The position numbers and the translations under genes are program-made. Below the pieces are notes generated by a model. That model was not told the DNA's origin, made no database searches, and saw nothing but the letters and a program-made list of their open reading frames with translations. Shown here piece by piece: positions 20,869-33,300 of a stretch of DNA of 64,000 nucleotides. The DNA lies in NCBI GenBank assembly GCA_022059125.1, contig JAEUWY010000002.1:1860001-1924000 (forward strand), in the 5' to 3' direction. The DNA comes from Corynespora cassiicola (lineage: Eukaryota; Ascomycota; Dothideomycetes; Pleosporales; Corynesporascaceae). The stretch's first letter is position 1, and every line of letters starts with the position of its first letter.

Positions 20869-23136
20869 ATGAGCGCATCGCAAACCCCTGGTAACCTTCC
20901 AGATGAGGAAGAAGACCCACGAACGATTGTCTACGATCCCGCAGATCCGTTCTGGCACGACACCGAAGAAGATGATGACGACATAGATTACCAGCCCGCG
21001 CCAGGTGACGACGAGGACGAGGATGAAGATGAGGACGAGCTTCATTTTCACGGTAAGATCCCTCGGTAGCCATGCGGAAGCTCGTTTTGGCCTTCAGGCT
21101 GATAAATTGTGCATAGATGCCGCGGAAAACCTGAGTGGGGCAGAGATCATGCTCGAGATCACCGAAGAAGGTGACGAAAACGAAGACGGAGAGGGAGAGG
21201 GAGGAGCTGCATCAAATCCCCGTGGCGCGATGTATCGTGCGTATAATCCGTGCCGATTTGGTGAAACCACGGCTGACGGAAAATGCAGTTACTCGAGAGC
21301 AGCTAATGCAGCTCCTCGGTCATGCTGGCTTTGGGCGCATCTTTGCCTCCGATATCACCTCACGATCAATGCGACGTCGAATTCCGGACGACGACGACGA
21401 AGAAGAAGAAGAAGATAGTGATGTAGGGACTGGATACGATCCCGTTGGACCGAGCAGAGCAAACGCAGCAAGGAGAGCACGAGGCAAAGCTGCTTTTGAA
21501 ATAATCCCCAGTGACCAGGGGAGAGAGCTTATGGAATCTGGGGTATTTGGCTCCAATAGGAGACCTGCGGATACTCTGAAAAGGAAGAAGAAGCTTGCAT
21601 ATGATATAATGCAGCGAGAACTGGGTCTAGGAGGCGCAGGACAACAAAAGAGTACCAATAGGATCATGAGACAAGACATGATTCCAGAATCGACGGCAGA
21701 TACCATCATCCATTACAACGCACGATGCTACTCGGGACAATTTTCCGACGACGGAAATTTTTTCTTTTCCTGCGCCCAAGATTTCCGCGTTCGCATGTAC
21801 GACACATCGAACCCCTACGATTGGAAATACTATAAGGTGCGTATACGGTGCCGGTGGTGGCTTCGGTTCTTGCTAATTCTGATAGTCCGTGGTCTATCCT
21901 TATGGGCAATGGACAATAACGGACGCATCACTAAGTCCTGACAACAAGTTTTTGGCATACAGTTCGATTAGAAGTATAGTCTGTTTAGCACCAACAGACC
22001 CCGATGATGAATCAGATCCTATGCTCCTAGATTTTGCAAATACAGGAAGCCAGCACAGCCGCGGGTTCCACACTTACTTTGGTGTAAGTGCTCACGGGTA
22101 CAGTAATTGCAACTACTGACAGTGCTAGATCTGGTCAATAAGATTTTCGGGCGATGGTAGAGAGATTGTAGCAGGAACCGGCGATAACTCCGTTTACGTA
22201 TATGATATTGAAAGGCGGCAGTCTGTGCTGCGAATACCAGGCCACCAGGACGACGTCAATGCCGTATGCTTCGGTGATTCACAGTCGCCCCACATCCTTT
22301 ATTCGGGATCAGACGATACTACTATCAAGGTCTGGGATCGACGAAGTATGGGTGATGGAAGAGAAGCCGGAGTTTTCCTCGGCCACACGGAGGGCCTGAC
22401 CTATGTTGACAGCAAAGGCGATGGGCGATATGTGCTTAGTAACGCAAAGGACCAGACGGCAAAGCTCTGGGATTTGCGAAAGATGATGAGCAAAGATAAG
22501 GCCGATCGAGTCGACACCAACGCCTATACATCGCACTTTGAATATCGCAGCAACTCGTTCGACTACAGACTGTGGCGGCCACATCCTCACGATTGCTCCC
22601 TTGTCACATTTCGAGGCCACAAGGTTTTAAAGACACTGATTCGATGCCATTTCTCTCCACCCGGCAGCACGGACTCAAGATATGTGTACTCTGGTAGTGC
22701 CGACGGCTCTGTCCATATCTGGAATATGGACGCGACTCCAGCAGGAAAAGTTGACGTATTGGGAGCAACCAAGAACTCGCGCCCTCGCGACCCCAGACTC
22801 CTTGCAGAATCGTACGATTTCTTTGGGCGCCAGGGCGGAAGCTGGATGACATGTGTCAGGGATGCAAGCTGGCACCCCAACGCTCCCATGATTGCTGGTA
22901 AGTGCGCCGTTGTCCATGTATAGCAGCAGCTAACTCAGACAGCGACATCATGGAACGGCTGGGGTAATTCGCAGGGAACATGTACTGTCCATTCCTGGAA
23001 TGACCACATGGACGAGGACGAGGCAGAACCCCGGATGGGTAGGCGAGTTAATCCCTTGCTCCAACACGATGAACGCCTCTATGGTGCATCGCCGAGTGGA
23101 CGGCGGACAGTGTTTGACGACGACTGGGACGATTGA
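20869..23136 (+). CDS. WD40 protein, DCAF11/LEC14B-like
   Basis: Six exons, 20869-21052, 21117-21236, 21289-21836, 21886-22083, 22129-22897 and 22943-23136, give 670 residues with phases agreeing. The first 90 residues are very acidic (runs of D and E). A TREQLMQLLGHAGFGRIF element and a basic stretch follow. WD repeats begin near residue 245 (GQFSDDGNFFFSCAQDFRVR) and include KVWDRRS and LWDLRKM, the WDxR signature of DDB1-CUL4-associated receptors. The sequence order matches animal DCAF11/WDR23 and plant LEC14B. In that family it acts as a substrate receptor of a CUL4 ubiquitin ligase; in this fungus the role is inferred. The start at 20869 was chosen because the longer upstream frame is not conserved-looking. 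It ends 250 bp from the convergent SSS1 gene. Confidence 0.9.
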
Positions 23137-23386
23137 AGGATTAGATGTGTACATTGACTGATAGATTCACTCTTTGCCCGAAAAGCGTCGGTACAAGAGC
23201 TAGCTGGAAACGTGCCCTTTGAACAAATGTGGATATAATCAAACTCCCGCTTGCCCCATGCCCGTAGTATACAGCATTTTCAGGTCCCGCTGCGTGGTGT
23301 CCCCACAGCGCCTGTTCCTCATGCCTGTCCTCCCATTGAACCCTCCCAAAAGCCATTCTTGCCCCCCAAGAACTGAAGAAAACGCA

Positions 23387-23703
23387 CTACGAGCCGCCGA
23401 CGAGGATGTTGTTGACGGGGATGTGCACCAGCTTGACGACGTATCCGATAACACCCATGATAATGAAACCGACACCGACGGCCTGGGAGATCTCTGCGGC
23501 ATTGGTTAGGGGTGGTGGCAGCAGGTAGGGCCAAGATTGGGACGCACTGATGAACTCGCGCTTGTCGGGCTTTGCGCAGCGGTTAATGAAGACAGTTCCG
23601 TCGTGGATAAAGTCCTTGGGCACGCTGTCGCAGTGTGAGCTGATGTGTGGCCAGGCGGAATGGAGATGTGTTCTTACTCGGCGAATTCCTTGAGCTGCTC
23701 CAT
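23387..23703 (-). CDS. SSS1: Sec61 gamma subunit of the ER translocon
   Basis: Three tiny exons, 23703-23678, 23624-23548 and 23493-23387, give 69 residues, the normal size; introns are 53 and 54 nt. The protein reads MEQLKEFADVPKDFIHDGTV, then RCAKPDKREFIKISQAVGVG, a single TM helix (IIMGVIGYVVKLVHI, about 45-60) and the end VNNILVGGS. These are the hallmarks of SecE/Sec61 gamma: an amphipathic helix with a KPD turn, then one tail-anchored TM segment. It clamps the two halves of the Sec61 channel in the ER membrane. The first intron lies only 26 nt into the coding sequence. It is head-to-head with the CFIm68-like gene about 1 kb away. Confidence 0.95.
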
Positions 23704-24717
23704 TGCAAATACTTGGTGTGAAAGGCAGAGACCGGTGGGACTGTAGAATCGGAGGGGTACGCTCGACTCGTGTGCGGCAGGAAATGGGGGGTCGTGGATG
23801 GGAGAAGGGGATGGGCAGCGTGGCAGCTCCGTCTCTGGGGAAAGGGCCCAGTCGCGAACACCTGGCCGGATCGCCAAAAGGTTTCTCCGCCTGGGAGCTA
23901 GCGCGGGACGCCAAGCCACTAGACTAGCGCGGCTTGGCCCGTGATCGCCCGAGCTCCTCGAATACCTAGCGCCAGGCCGCCCCCGACCGACCTCTCCTCA
24001 ATCGACACGCCTCACTACACGCTTCGGAGCTGCTCTCTTTCTCCCAGGTCGGTCTCTCCCTGAGCGTTTCCTCACATTCGGCCTAGGATCACTCCGCCGC
24101 CCCCGCCAATCGCAGCCCAGGCTGCGCGATCCGCTGCACGCGTGGAAAAGGACAGTGCTCACGGCGTGTTTGGCTGTCAAGGTTGAGCCTCCAGGGACCG
24201 CGTCATAATTTCCTCTGTTCTCTGCGCACGTTGCGGCGCTGTCGCACTTTTCTGGGGGCTTTGTATCACCGCAATCACGCTCTGCGCAAGCTGCACCCAA
24301 GTCTGTCAGGCTGGGCGAGCCGTTGCAAGAGTCAGAGCTCAAACTGCACTTCTCTCAACTACATCCTGTACCTTTCTCATCTCCGCATCTGCCAGAGGCG
24401 ATCGGAACCCCTTCACTCTCGCATTTGAACGGTCTCAGTCTGATCCTACGCCGTTGCGAGCGGATCTGTACGTATTTCCTCGGCCCTGCGCAGTCTTGCC
24501 TCTCCTTTGGCATCGCACGGCGCACAGCTGGCGCTCAACCACCTGTTTGGCGCCTCTGCCTGTACAATAAACCCGCTGATAAGTTCGCCGCTCGCAGACT
24601 TACATGTACTTTTGCCGTTAGGCTGGGCGCATCAAGTATCTACAAGGCAATCAAGAATCCTGGACCTTTTCTCTCCACACTCACTTGCAGACTCTGATCT
24701 GAGGACCACCAGCAATC
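23704..24717. promoter_or_regulatory. divergent promoter and 5' leaders, SSS1 / RNA-binding gene
   Basis: About 1 kb, pyrimidine-rich on the plus strand toward 24717, consistent with a transcribed 5' leader of the RNA-binding gene. Short ORFs (for example 24323-24697) have no protein features and may be upstream ORFs if the leader starts far upstream. No RNA gene was recognised. Confidence 0.5.
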
Positions 24718-26104
24718 ATGGCTGACGATGATAACTTCGACATCGACATCTACGGCGATGACAACGCCCCACAAGACTATGCAGACTCCGGCCTACAGCA
24801 GAATGCGACACAGAATGCTTCTCACACCGATTCGCACGTCCAAGAGGGCGCAGCAGAGGTTAAGAACGAGTCATCGGACGATGCAAACGCGCAGAACAGT
24901 GGCGCGAGCGGGGCAGCAAACGGCGATGCCCACCATGAGAACGGCACCCAACAGATTTCAAGTACTGGTGGATCTGCAAACAGCCACGTCCAGACCCACA
25001 AACAGTCTCCCCGTCAGCAAGGCATGAAGCGAAAGCAGGGTGCTGATGATGATCGACCTACTGATCCTGGCGCCACTGCAGCCTTGATGATTAACGACTT
25101 GAACTGGTGGGTCAGTGAGGAGGACATTCGCGGCTGGGCAAATCAGTGTGGCTGCGAGGACGAACTCAACGAAGTCACCTTCAATGAGCACAAGGTCAAT
25201 GGCAAGAGCAAAGGGTAATGCTCCCCACTCCAATTACGCATTTTGAATGTTTGGCTAACTTCCCTCCAGCCAGGTATATGTGCAGCTTCAGACGCCACAA
25301 GCTGCCACTGCCCTAAAGCACCAGATCGAAACCCTCTATCAAGACCAGACGCACGCGAAGAAGCCTACGGCTGTCTACAATGCTCCTCACATCAATCCAT
25401 TCAAGACTCTGCCCAAGGATGTGCCTGCGCGGGAGAAGAAGTCCGGCGGAAATTTTGGTGGCAATCAAAGCGGCAGCGGTGGCGGAAACTTCAACCGCTT
25501 CAACAACAACAGGGGCAACTTCAACAACCGTGGCGGTGGCAACATGGGCTTCCAAAACCGTAACTTCTCTGGACCTACCGGTGGAAATATAGGTGGTGGC
25601 ATGGGCGGCTATGGTGGTCCTTCACCCATGAACAACTTCGGCGGAGGCCCGATGGGCGCAATGAATAACTTCGGCGGTGGCTTCAATAACCGTGGTGGTG
25701 GCGGAATGATGGGTGGTATGCGCGGCGGAATGAACAACCGCGGAGGCCGAGGCGGCGGCGGCGGCGGCGGCGGAGGCAACATGGGCATGAACAACATGGG
25801 CGGCATGAACATGCCCATGGGTGGTAACATGATGGGCATGGGAGGCAATATGATGGGTATGGGCGGCAACATGGGTATGATGGGTGGAATGGGTACGTTT
25901 GACCTTCCTTTCCGTGACCAACCCGGGTCCACTTTCAACAATCTTTCAATAACGACACCTAACCAAACTGACCAATTTGCAGGTGGACCTGGTGGTTTCG
26001 GCACCAACCAGCCAAACTTTAATCCAGGATTCTTCGGCCAGAACCAGGGCGGTAACGACGGTAACTGGAATCCACACGGAACAAAGCGGCATCGTCCTGA
26101 ATAG
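24718..26104 (+). CDS. RRM + glycine-rich RNA-binding protein, CFIm68/CPSF6-like
   Basis: Three exons, 24718-25214, 25270-25892 and 25983-26104, give 413 residues. The acidic N-terminus MADDDNFDIDIYGDD is typical of the cleavage factor Im 68-kDa group. A single RRM spans about 119-195 (ALMINDLNWWVSEEDIRGWA, and after the first intron GQVYVQLQTPQAATALKHQI). The rest is G/N/M-rich low complexity with a short poly-Gly run encoded by GGC repeats (25751-25772). The second intron (25893-25982, 90 nt, CTGAC branch, TTTGCAG end) is a multiple of three with no stop, so the unspliced frame stays open and would add 30 residues. The expected role is 3'-end processing or poly(A)-site choice in the nucleus (family inference). 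Confidence 0.87.
25751..25772 (+). repeat. GGC trinucleotide tract inside the RNA-binding gene
   Basis: Seven uninterrupted GGC units encode glycine within the Gly-rich tail of the CFIm68-like protein. It is a likely length-variable site. Confidence 0.85.
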
Positions 26105-27157
26105 TGCGCTAATACCTTCGCTGAATCTGTAGCGGTTCCTAATACGCTGCGTGGTATACCTCTTGGTATGCTCCCTATAAGGTCGAAGCCGCACAAAATC
26201 TCTCGGACCTCGCCATCCTGTTCCCCTTCTCCACCATTTGGTTCCACATCGCCATCTATTTCCCCCTCTCCGCCATCTGGTTTCGCTCCCCCGCCTGATA
26301 TTCCTTTTTCTTTCAAGCTCGGTTGCCCTCCTCCCCTTCCAAGTTTCGGTCTCGAACTCCTCAACAGGTGGTTAGAGGCGAACCAGCTACCAAGCGACAA
26401 GAGTCCTTGGACGATTCAAGCATCTCGTTAATGTCTACGTCAATAGTGTCAATTGCTTATTGGCCATCGGACGACCATCCTGGGATCTTTTTACATATCC
26501 CCAACACAGTTTCTCATTCGTCATTCTCGACAATTTCAACTCCTGCCAGAGTCAAAGATTTCTTATGGTGTCATGCGGGAGATATGGTGGACGGTCAGTC
26601 ATGGAGTCGGTCAAGGTTTGATGATTATGGGTCTTTTTTCAAGACCCGGCGCAGTATTGGGGCTTTTTTAAGGGGCATCTTTCGATTTAGGGAATGAAAA
26701 TCTCTCCATTCATGTGTTTTCTTCTGGTCTACCCAAGTCATCTCTTTCATCATTGTTATCCAACTCATTTGGCATGGTGTCAGTGTTTTGCATGTAGGTC
26801 TGCTGAAATTTCTTATTTCCAGCGTCGAGAGAACTCACCACTGACGCAAAAAACTTTTTGTAATGGATTGGCCACATCCACGAACACATTGGTTGATAGG
26901 ATCGAAGAACGATAAGAAGAAGAGGGCTCTCATGGAGAGCGGTTGCCTCGAGACATTGTAGGTTTACACTGTACTTTTAATAAAAGGAGCCAGCTTAGAT
27001 ACCCCTTTTACACAGATGTTCAGATGGACACTCGCGACGGTCAACTTATAAACTCAGGAAGAAGGAAAATAAGAACGAGTATATACAACTCCACCACGCA
27101 TCACCAAGAATATCTACAAGAACCTATCAAAGCCCAGGCCATCCACCACAATGTCCC
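26105..27157. other. convergent intergenic region (3' ends)
   Basis: About 1.05 kb between the stop of the RNA-binding gene and the stop of the endoglucanase gene. It holds a pyrimidine-rich stretch (about 26205-26345, many CCCCTTCTCC-like runs). ORFs such as 26323-26697 show no recognisable protein and are probably chance. Confidence 0.5.
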
Positions 27158-29090
27158 CTACACCGTCAACGTGTAGTTCGCCGTATTCCCCGGCTCCCTC
27201 GGATAAAACTCAATCGTAAACGTGGTGCTCTGTCCGCCCGAGCGCACTGCATTCACCGTCGCCGCGGGCAAGATGATGTTTTGACCATTCCAATTCCACT
27301 GGCCTTCGTACGTGATGCGCGCCTGCTGCAAGGGGCCCAAGACAGTAGTCCACTCGTCGAACAGGTACGAGCCATCGGCCTTGAGGGCCCTGACGGTCGC
27401 GGGGCGGTTCTGACCTGCCCACGTGATGGGGATGAGGACGTCTCCGGAGGCGGGCACGGCGGAGGAGGTGGCGCCTAGGACGGGGGTGCCGTATTGCAGG
27501 ATGTTTACGCGGAGGTCGGCGCCCTCGGAGAAGGTGAGGGTGAGGTTTGCGAGGGTGCCGAGGGGGGCGGAGGGCGTGATGATGGAGCTGAGGAAGGAGG
27601 ATTTGAAGGTGATGTCCTCGCCGGCGACGGTGTAGTCGGTGCCCTCGGCGAGCTGGTCGTTGGTGCCGGTCACGCTGATGCTGGAGAGGGTGTTGCCGTT
27701 GAAAAGGAAGGGGAGCGTGGCATCGGACACGGTCTCGTTCTTCTTGTGGTAGATGTATGCGGAGCTCTGCTGTGTGGTCACGCTGCCGTCGGTTGTGCTA
27801 TCGGGCAGGGAGTTGGTCTCGCCCTTGGCGGCGCTCATGTACAGGTCGATGGAGACGGGGTCGCGCCACTCCTTGGTTGCGCGGTTCAGGAAGTCGGCAC
27901 CGTTGTCCCAGAGAACTGTTGCAGTGTTGTACTTTGCGGCCGCACGCAGGAAGGCATCGAAGTAGCGCCAGCGAGCGGCGGTCTCAGTGGCTACGGGAGA
28001 TGCGGCCCATTCGCCGATGATGAGGGGAACGTCAGTGAAGTTGCCGCGGACACGGGCAATGTCTGCCTCGAGGGATGCGATGTCGGCTGCGGAACCCCAA
28101 GTAGTCTTACCCCAGGCGTTGAAGATGAAGTCATCTATAGCGTGTTAGATGTGTTTCTCGGACAAAATGGTTTCCACCAAACATGAAGATGCGAAACTTA
28201 CAGGGAGAGTAATAGTGATACTGCAGAGCCCAAGGGTTCTTGAACACGCCGCCAGGGTTGATGACATCGATGTCGAAGAACTGGGTGGTCTTGGTACCAT
28301 CCTGTGTAGGTCCAACCAAGGTTACCACTCGCTGATCATTGAAACCTCCAGCATCGTGAATAGCTTGCAAGAAAATGTTGTTCAACTTGTTGATCTTCGC
28401 AGCATCCTCCGCATTCTCACCCGGAGGCTCGTTGATGGGCTCAAATGCAACATTGCTGCCCTTGCACGCGAGCTTGGTGCCAATCTGATGCCACAGCTTA
28501 TAGAATCGATCTTCAAGCTCCGTAATGTTGGTCGCCTTGGTCACGTCGGCCCAGTTCCAGGAATCATGGTGGACGTCGACGATGACGGGAAAGCCACGGT
28601 CAGTGATCTGGTCGATGACATCCTCGACACGCTGCATCCAAGTCGGATCAACTGTCCAGTCGGGTGCTTGCGAAGCAAAATGGTAGGCCCAGGTTACGGG
28701 CAGTCTAATTCCCTTGAAGCCGAGGGCTTTGATGTCGTCGAAGGTTGCAGGCTGGACGGGCGGGTTGTTCCAGGAGCCTTCGGTCTCAATTGCATCGAGT
28801 GTGTTACCGAGATTCCTGCAGAATGATCAGTATAGCTCTTCTGTAGTTCATGCTGTATTTTCCAACCAACAAATTTAGGAAAATGGTAGTCTACTTACCA
28901 TCCAGGGTTCATCGACGCGACGAAATCCGCCGCCGACACAGGCGAAAATGTACCACTGCAGGTCACCGAACCATTGCCTGTCACGAATTAGTGATCTAAA
29001 TGTACCATCTTAACTGAGCAGCATACCTTGGGCCCAAACCCCTTTCGCCAACGCACCAAGCAGCACAGATCTCGCTGTTTTGGAAACCAT
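27158..29090 (-). CDS. secreted GH5 endo-beta-1,4-glucanase with C-terminal Ig-like and CBM-like domains
   Basis: Four exons, 29090-29027, 28977-28899, 28815-28202 and 28134-27158, give 577 residues; introns are 49, 83 and 67 nt. Residues 1-21 form a signal peptide ending VWAQ. The GH5 fold shows NPGWNLGNTLDAIETEGSWN, GIRLPVTW and VDVHHD, the acid/base Glu177 in INEPPG, YHYYSPYDF at the third junction and the nucleophile Glu294 in IIGEWAAS, so both catalytic residues are present. After about 385 comes a beta-rich region (FLFNGNTLSSISVTGT, YTVAGEDITF) like the X2/CBM_X2 module, then a second beta domain ending NTANYTLTV, like CBM46-type tails. The likely role is extracellular cleavage of cellulose or mixed-linkage glucan. 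Which beta-glucan is preferred is not clear. Confidence 0.93.
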
Positions 29091-30333
29091 ATCGAATACA
29101 ATCGCAAATCGATTCAATTCAACACAATCCACGAAAAAAAAGAACAGAAACGAATTGTTAAAACTTTCCAGGGCCCTCAATATATATGAACTTAGCAGAC
29201 ATCAATAACCCCCCAAAAAGGCCGCCGGCCCCGGACCAAAAATCTTCCAAATTGAACACCCCAAGAACCTTACCCACCCTCTCCGCACCCTTCACACCAC
29301 CCATTACACACCACCACACCACTATAGCATCTCACATCCCTAATCCAAGACCGCAAAACCCGGCTCCACACCCCTCCCAATCTCCCTAGCTCCCGCCGCT
29401 CTCCCGCCGCCGCCCCTCCTAAATTACCTCCACCACCCCCTCCCCTGCCTAATGGCGGAAAACATGTCCCAAACCCCCAACCCCTTTATTCACCCACGTC
29501 CCCCATCCCATACATAAAAACGCAGCCCAGGGAGCCCAGCACCGCAACCAGACACCAAGGGAAACAAACCTGGCTATCCCCCGCAACGCGAATTTTCTTT
29601 TTCTCTTGTTCCAAAAAGAGAGAGAGAGAAAGAGGGCTGGCATGACCATCACCCCCCCGGGATAGATTAGGCGCTGCCCAATGCAGGTCCCGCCGGCCCT
29701 GCAATCCAGATGAAACATGCACGGTAGGCGAGATTTTTCCGCCCGAGAGGGGCCCGACTGCCAAATTAGAATGCGCGCGCCCGTTTTTCCTTTTTGTGCT
29801 CGCCGGGTTTGTCGGATGGGCAATGACGTGCCTTGCACATGGCGAGTTGTGCAGGGGAGGTGGGAAATTGGGTGGGTGGCGTATGCGGGGTGGTGGCTAC
29901 GGTGGCTACTCTTGCGCAGTTGCTGTGGGTATAACGGCGGGCGTGCGTTGCTTGGATTCCAGCTTTGCGGGGGATGGCATGTGTCCTTTGGGCTCTTTGC
30001 TATGCACGTAATCAATTCTTGCTTTAGAGTGTGGTTGGTGGATGGCGCATATTTTGCGCGTTCTTGCTCAATAGACGGAGGAGATGTCGCGACACTTGCA
30101 TTTGAGATCAAGCAGAACGAAGTGGTATTAACGCAGTGAGGCAAGGGCCGCCCGTCGATCCATCGATCCATCCTATCCTACGGCTGCTCCAAACCGGACC
30201 GTTCAAATGTCCTCGCACAAAGAGAACTGTTTTTCGATCGGAAGAATAGGCAATGAAAAAACCCCCCCTAACACTATCTATCTACTACAATGAAATGCTA
30301 CAATGAGTGGACATAGGGTGAATATCGAATGGT
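29091..30333. other. intergenic region with low-complexity tracts
   Basis: About 1.24 kb between the 5' end of the endoglucanase gene and the 3' end of SLA2. It has C/A-rich sequence at 29190-29450 and an AG-repeat tract near 29616-29636. A 240-codon minus-strand ORF (29449-30171) has skewed composition and no domain and is not called. Confidence 0.5.
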
Positions 30334-33300
30334 TTACTCTTCGAGGTAAGACAGCTTCCTCATCTCACCAAGCCTGGTTCTCGCCTGAGCCAGCGAGTTC
30401 TCAAGCTGAAGGATTTCAACCTAGGCAAACAAGTTAGCGAACTACTATTTTTTACAACCACCGGGAAAATTCGACGTACCTGTTGCTCCATCTGCCTGAC
30501 CTTGAACTCGTGGTCGCTGAGCTTGCTGTAGTCCACATTCTCACCCTCATCCTTGTTCTTCTGGGCAATGATCTCTTGGACCTGCCTTACAAGGGAACGA
30601 CAGGCGCTTGTAACGGCCTTGGAAGCGTTCTCCAGCCTGTCTTGGCTCTTGCTCATGAAGCTAGCCTTGACTCTGCTGGCTGCCACAAGTTGAGCAGTGG
30701 ATGCTGCAACGTCGTTTGATGCTACAATGAGCTGCTCGGGAGAGTTGCGGCCGGAGATGACGCCGTCAGCAGTCTCGATGAGCATGTTGGTTGAAGTAGC
30801 CACAGCCTTGGCAGCACTGATGAGACCCTCAGTCCAGCGGTTATGCTTCTTGTAGAACTGAGTCTTGGACATGCTACCACGACCTTCGCGCACAATCTCC
30901 TGCTGAGAAGCTGTGGCGGCCTTGATGAGCTGCGCGATAGCATTGGTGACGGCAATGGCTGCCTCCAAGATGGAGTCATGGATCTTGAGCTCGTAAGTCG
31001 AGTACTGATCGCGTGGCTTCTTCATCAATTTGGCAAGGCGCTCAGTAGCAGCATCGATAGCGTTGGCAGCCTTGGTCAGTTCACTATCAACCAAGTCGCC
31101 AAGATCTCCCTGTGAGTTTGTGATCTTGCTCTTGGGCGCAAAGGCATCAGCCAACTTGGAAAGGCTCTGGAGGTTGCGGAGGACCTCGGCATTGTTGTTG
31201 ACCACGACATTGAACTTGGCATCAGTGTCAAGGTCGTAGATGCGCACCGACTGCACGTTACGGAAAAATTTGACAGTCGCGGTAGCAGCAGCACGAGCGG
31301 CGTTGATGAGTTGGTCGGCCTTGTTCTCGTCCGAGGCAAATCTGGTCAAACCCTTGGTGTTGGACAAGACATCCGCGATAGAACCCGAAAAGGCATTGAC
31401 AGTCTTGATGACTTCAGAATGCGTGGCATTGGGACCGTCGGCGATAAAGGCATTGAATGCGGTCGCGAAGTCCATGGCAGTAGTTGAGGCCTTCTCGATT
31501 TGCGAGAGCACGAACGCACCCGATGCGTTCTGGTTTCCTGCTTGCATTGACGAATCCAGTTCGTAAAGTGCATCATCGACACGCTGGACACCGCTCTGCA
31601 GAACTGAATCGATGATGTCGTTGATCTTTGAAAGACTTTCGTCAATAATCTTCCCAAGTTGATCGTCGATGACGGAGTCGCTCGCGTTCTGGTTCAACTT
31701 CAGTTCGTTTAATTCGAGCAAAGTTTGGTCCATTCCGGCTCGGAAAATCTCCAGTTCTTCCTCCTTCTCGCGGAGCTGGCGCTCAAGGTCCGAGTCGCCT
31801 TCGCGATACTTCATTTGAACATCTTCCAAAGCGCGAGTCTTATTTCTTAGAGCTTCTTCGAGGTCAGCGATTTCTCGGTTGTGCCTCGACAACATGGCGG
31901 ATAGCTCTGAACCCTTGCCTCGTTCGGCATTCTCGGCCTTCTCCAGAGCAAATCGGAGCTCGCGCTTGAGCTTCTCCACCTCTTCACGATGGCCACCAGT
32001 GTGCCTATCCTTCTCCAAAAGAGCCCTGTCGCGCTCACGGATCATGTCCGCCAGCTCCAAATTCTTGGTCTTCAGCTCGCGAGACAGCTTCTCCCGGGCG
32101 TCCATGGCCTCCTGGGCGGAATTAGCCTTGAGCTGCACCGACTTGAATTTTTGCAAAAGCTGGAGATGCTCATGACGCAATTGCGAGTACAGCTTGGCCA
32201 GAGACTCATATTTGGACCTCCAGGTGTTGAGCTGCTCCTGGAGTGCGCGAAGCTGTTCATCTCGCGACCCCATCTGCTGCTGGAAGTTCTGGTTCATTTG
32301 CGCGATCTCTCCTTCAAGAGCCTTCATCCTAGCGTCGTACTGCTGAAGCATGAGTTGATCGTGCTCGTACTGAGCACGCGCATTGAGGTTCTCTCGCTCA
32401 AGCTCTGCCAATCGACCCTGAGTTTGCTGTTGGTATTGTTCGCGGAGAAGCTGTTCTTGTGCCAAGCGGGCCTGCTCGGCCTGAAGCCGCTGCTGCTCCT
32501 CGAAATCCCTCTGTGCACGAAGAGAGGCCTCTTGTTGCTCACGCTGGGCGGCCTCCCACTGCTGCTGAAGCCTCCGTTGCTCATCCTCATACTCCTGCTG
32601 CCGCCTCTTCTGATCATCCTTCCAGAACTCGTTGATCGGCTCGGGGTCGACGGATGGTGCGCGAGGCTCTTCCTTGGGAGGTGGAGGCTGCTCGTTCCTA
32701 GGGCGGGCGGGCAAAGCGGGGGCCTGTTCGTCCTCGGACAGCAAATTAGGGGGGTCTTGGGGCAACTTTGGCACGGTGATCAAGCTCGTAAGATACCTCA
32801 AATTGGAGCACTCGTAGTAAAACTTTACCAGACGGTAGTGCTGGGCATCGTAACGGCCACGGAGGGGGGAAAGAGCTTCGTCGTCGCCGAGAGTAGTATG
32901 CATGGCGCGCAACATGCTGGTGATAAACTTGTAGATTCCGTAGCTCTCCTGCACCAACGGCACCAACGCAGATATCCGGCACTCGTTGTTGTTGCCGCCG
33001 CGGAAATGAGAGAAGATGAGCTTCTGGAAAGCGTCAATCTGGTCCTGGAGAGTCATGAGGTCAGAGATGGTCTCGTAGCCCTCGTTGGGGTCATTGATGG
33101 ACTTTAAACTGATGTACTCTTCGTATTCGAAAGTACCTGGGGACGGTTAGCACCCATGCAACTAGCCTGCGCGTGTCCGCTCTACCATTGAACTCCGGGT
33201 GCTGCCGGTGGAAAGCCAGCTTGGCGAGGAGGAAGTAGATGTACTCTGAAATGAGCGGACCGTAGCCTCGCAGGCCCTCGCCGCCGGCAACACCCCGCGT

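Noticed and set aside
25609..26400. 263-codon minus-strand proline-rich ORF
   Set aside because: Reverse reading of the Gly/Met-rich tail of the RNA-binding protein; no domain and no start context.
27494..28186. 230-codon plus-strand ORF antisense to the GH5 gene
   Set aside because: Gly/Val/Glu-skewed shadow of GC-rich coding sequence; the GH5 frame carries both catalytic residues.
29449..30171. 240-codon minus-strand ORF between the endoglucanase gene and SLA2
   Set aside because: Skewed composition with no domain, no intron structure and overlap with AG-repeat sequence; probably chance.
31989..33107. 372-codon plus-strand ORF antisense to SLA2
   Set aside because: It is Leu-rich because it mirrors the Gln/Glu-rich coiled coil of SLA2; the minus strand is clearly the coding strand.
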